The notes beneath the pieces are model-generated. The model had not been told where the DNA came from and ran no database searches. It saw only the letters and a list, made by a program, of their open reading frames with translations. Shown here one piece after another: positions 6,867 to 7,426 of a DNA stretch of 7,426 nt. The translations under genes were made by a program, and so were the position numbers. The DNA comes from Deltaproteobacteria bacterium (GTDB lineage: Bacteria; Desulfobacterota; Desulfobacteria; Desulfobacterales; Desulfobacteraceae), in assembly GCA_003647385.1 (NCBI GenBank), contig QMMT01000089.1:1-7426 (forward strand). Reading direction: 5' to 3'. Within the stretch, counting starts at the first letter, position 1; each line of letters begins with the position of its first letter.

Positions 6867-6897
6867 ATGCAGGACAAACCTAAATTTTGTCGTGCAT
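6867..6897 (-). repeat. Imperfect inverted repeat between the RsbRD-like gene and dsrM
   Basis: Arms 6867-6878 and 6886-6897 pair at 11 of 12 positions: five pairs (ATGCA/TGCAT), one mismatch, then six pairs (GACAAA/TTTGTC), around a 7-nt loop. It begins 1 nt after the upstream stop codon (6899-6901) and ends 8 nt before the dsrM Shine-Dalgarno. On the transcribed strand it is followed by an A-rich stretch, not a U-tract, so it does not look like an intrinsic terminator. It could be an intercistronic mRNA hairpin (processing or stability), a partial attenuator, or a protein-binding site. The function is not known. Confidence 0.6.
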
Positions 6898-6898
6898 G

Positions 6899-7414
6899 TT
6901 AAGATTTATTCGAGCCAAGGAGATCTTTTTCCGTTAGCTCTGTTACTAAACCCGCCCTTTCAAAAGCCCTGTGAATCCGCCTTTTGCTCTCAGTGGCCTT
7001 TAAAAGGAATATGTCTTCTCTACATTTCATAAACTTATCAAACGCCGCCAGCGCAATTTTATCAACAAGCTTATCGAATTCTCTGATTAAATTATCATCG
7101 AGGATGTCTTCACCAATTTCTTTTAAACTAAAAACAAAACTGACAGCCTCGGACGCACAAAATGTCTGTACCGCCCTGATACGGATTACCGGATCAAGTG
7201 TCTTTTCAAGTGTTTCCTGGTCAAACTCTTTACTTAAAAGATTAAATACATCTTCAAGACTTTCATGGGTGACAGCACCGATTGGGTTGTCAAAGCGATT
7301 GGAATCTTTGCCCAGTATTTTTACAGTTTGTGCGGGATAGGTATTGATCGTTGCCTGGAACCATTTTTTTACAAAAGAGTCCCTGTTCTTCTCAAGTATC
7401 TGTTTTAAATTCAT
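6899..7414 (-). CDS. RsbRD N-terminal-domain-like protein, putative sensor/regulator leading the dsr operon
   Basis: A soluble, all-helical protein of 171 residues without signal peptide or membrane segment. Its pattern resembles the N-terminal domain of RsbRD-type RsbT co-antagonists (stressosome-associated sensors): an N-terminal W19/Y26 region, an 'FDNPIG' motif at 41-46 followed by an amphipathic helix, then 'IRIRAVQTF' at 77-85 and 'SEAVSFVFSLKE' at 88-99. A C-terminal STAS domain, found in full RsbR proteins, is absent, so this is a stand-alone sensory-type domain. Two cysteines (86, 131) are present, but no metal-binding motif is visible. It lies 54 nt upstream of dsrM on the same strand and is probably co-transcribed with it. 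The ATG at 7414 is chosen because it is the first in frame, but the 12 nt visible before it show no good Shine-Dalgarno, and the promoter would lie beyond the window. The family match is from memory of its motifs; the ligand and function are unknown. Confidence 0.75.
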   Translation of the reverse strand: MNLKQILEKNRDSFVKKWFQATINTYPAQTVKILGKDSNRFDNPIGAVTHESLEDVFNLLSKEFDQETLEKTLDPVIRIRAVQTFCASEAVSFVFSLKEIGEDILDDNLIREFDKLVDKIALAAFDKFMKCREDIFLLKATESKRRIHRAFERAGLVTELTEKDLLGSNKS

Positions 7415-7426
7415 ATCTTGTAACTA

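Noticed and set aside
6984..7340. Plus-strand open frame opposite the RsbRD-like gene
   Set aside because: Ser/Leu-rich shadow frame with no domain, fully covered by the better-supported minus-strand gene.
1..7426. CRISPR array, tRNA/rRNA genes, insertion sequences
   Set aside because: No spaced direct repeats, cloverleaf-like sequence or transposase motif is visible; the window is almost fully covered by the seven genes.

Overview
The window is a minus-strand gene cluster from a sulfate-reducing bacterium. Five consecutive genes encode the complete DsrMKJOP transmembrane electron-transfer complex. The gene order, the HdrD-like DsrK, the triheme DsrJ, the Tat-targeted DsrO and the NrfD-type DsrP all fit the complex known from dissimilatory sulfate/sulfite reducers. 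Moderately AT-rich DNA and protein style suggest a marine-type Desulfobacterales (Desulfobacter/Desulfobacula/Desulfobacterium-like), but this taxonomic placement is inference.

Layout, read in the direction of transcription (right to left): a small soluble protein with the RsbRD N-terminal fold (7414-6899); a 54-nt gap holding an imperfect inverted repeat; dsrM (6844-5837); dsrK (5833-4142); dsrJ (4149-3754); dsrO (3757-2933); dsrP (2919-1762). The five dsr genes are separated by at most 13 nt or overlap by 4-8 nt, so they form one translationally coupled operon. A strong Rho-independent terminator (1695-1728) closes the operon. Its U-tract ends only 5 nt before the most plausible ATG of the next gene, an uncharacterised radical SAM protein (1683-115). 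The last 114 bases hold an AT-rich palindrome at the radical SAM stop codon and a candidate sigma70-type promoter firing leftward out of the window.

How the parts work together: DsrM (di-heme b) and DsrP are the quinone-interacting membrane subunits. DsrJ (three c hemes) and DsrO (three predicted [4Fe-4S] clusters) face the periplasm. DsrK faces the cytoplasm with two ferredoxin-type clusters and a CCG-type catalytic site thought to act on the DsrC trisulfide/disulfide. The complex thereby links the menaquinone pool to sulfite reduction. dsrAB, dsrC, qmo and apr are not in this window.

Most of the window is well-known biology. The parts worth a second look are the terminator that coincides with the start of the radical SAM gene, that radical SAM protein itself, the RsbRD-like leading gene with its inverted repeat, and coordinated cysteine losses in DsrO.
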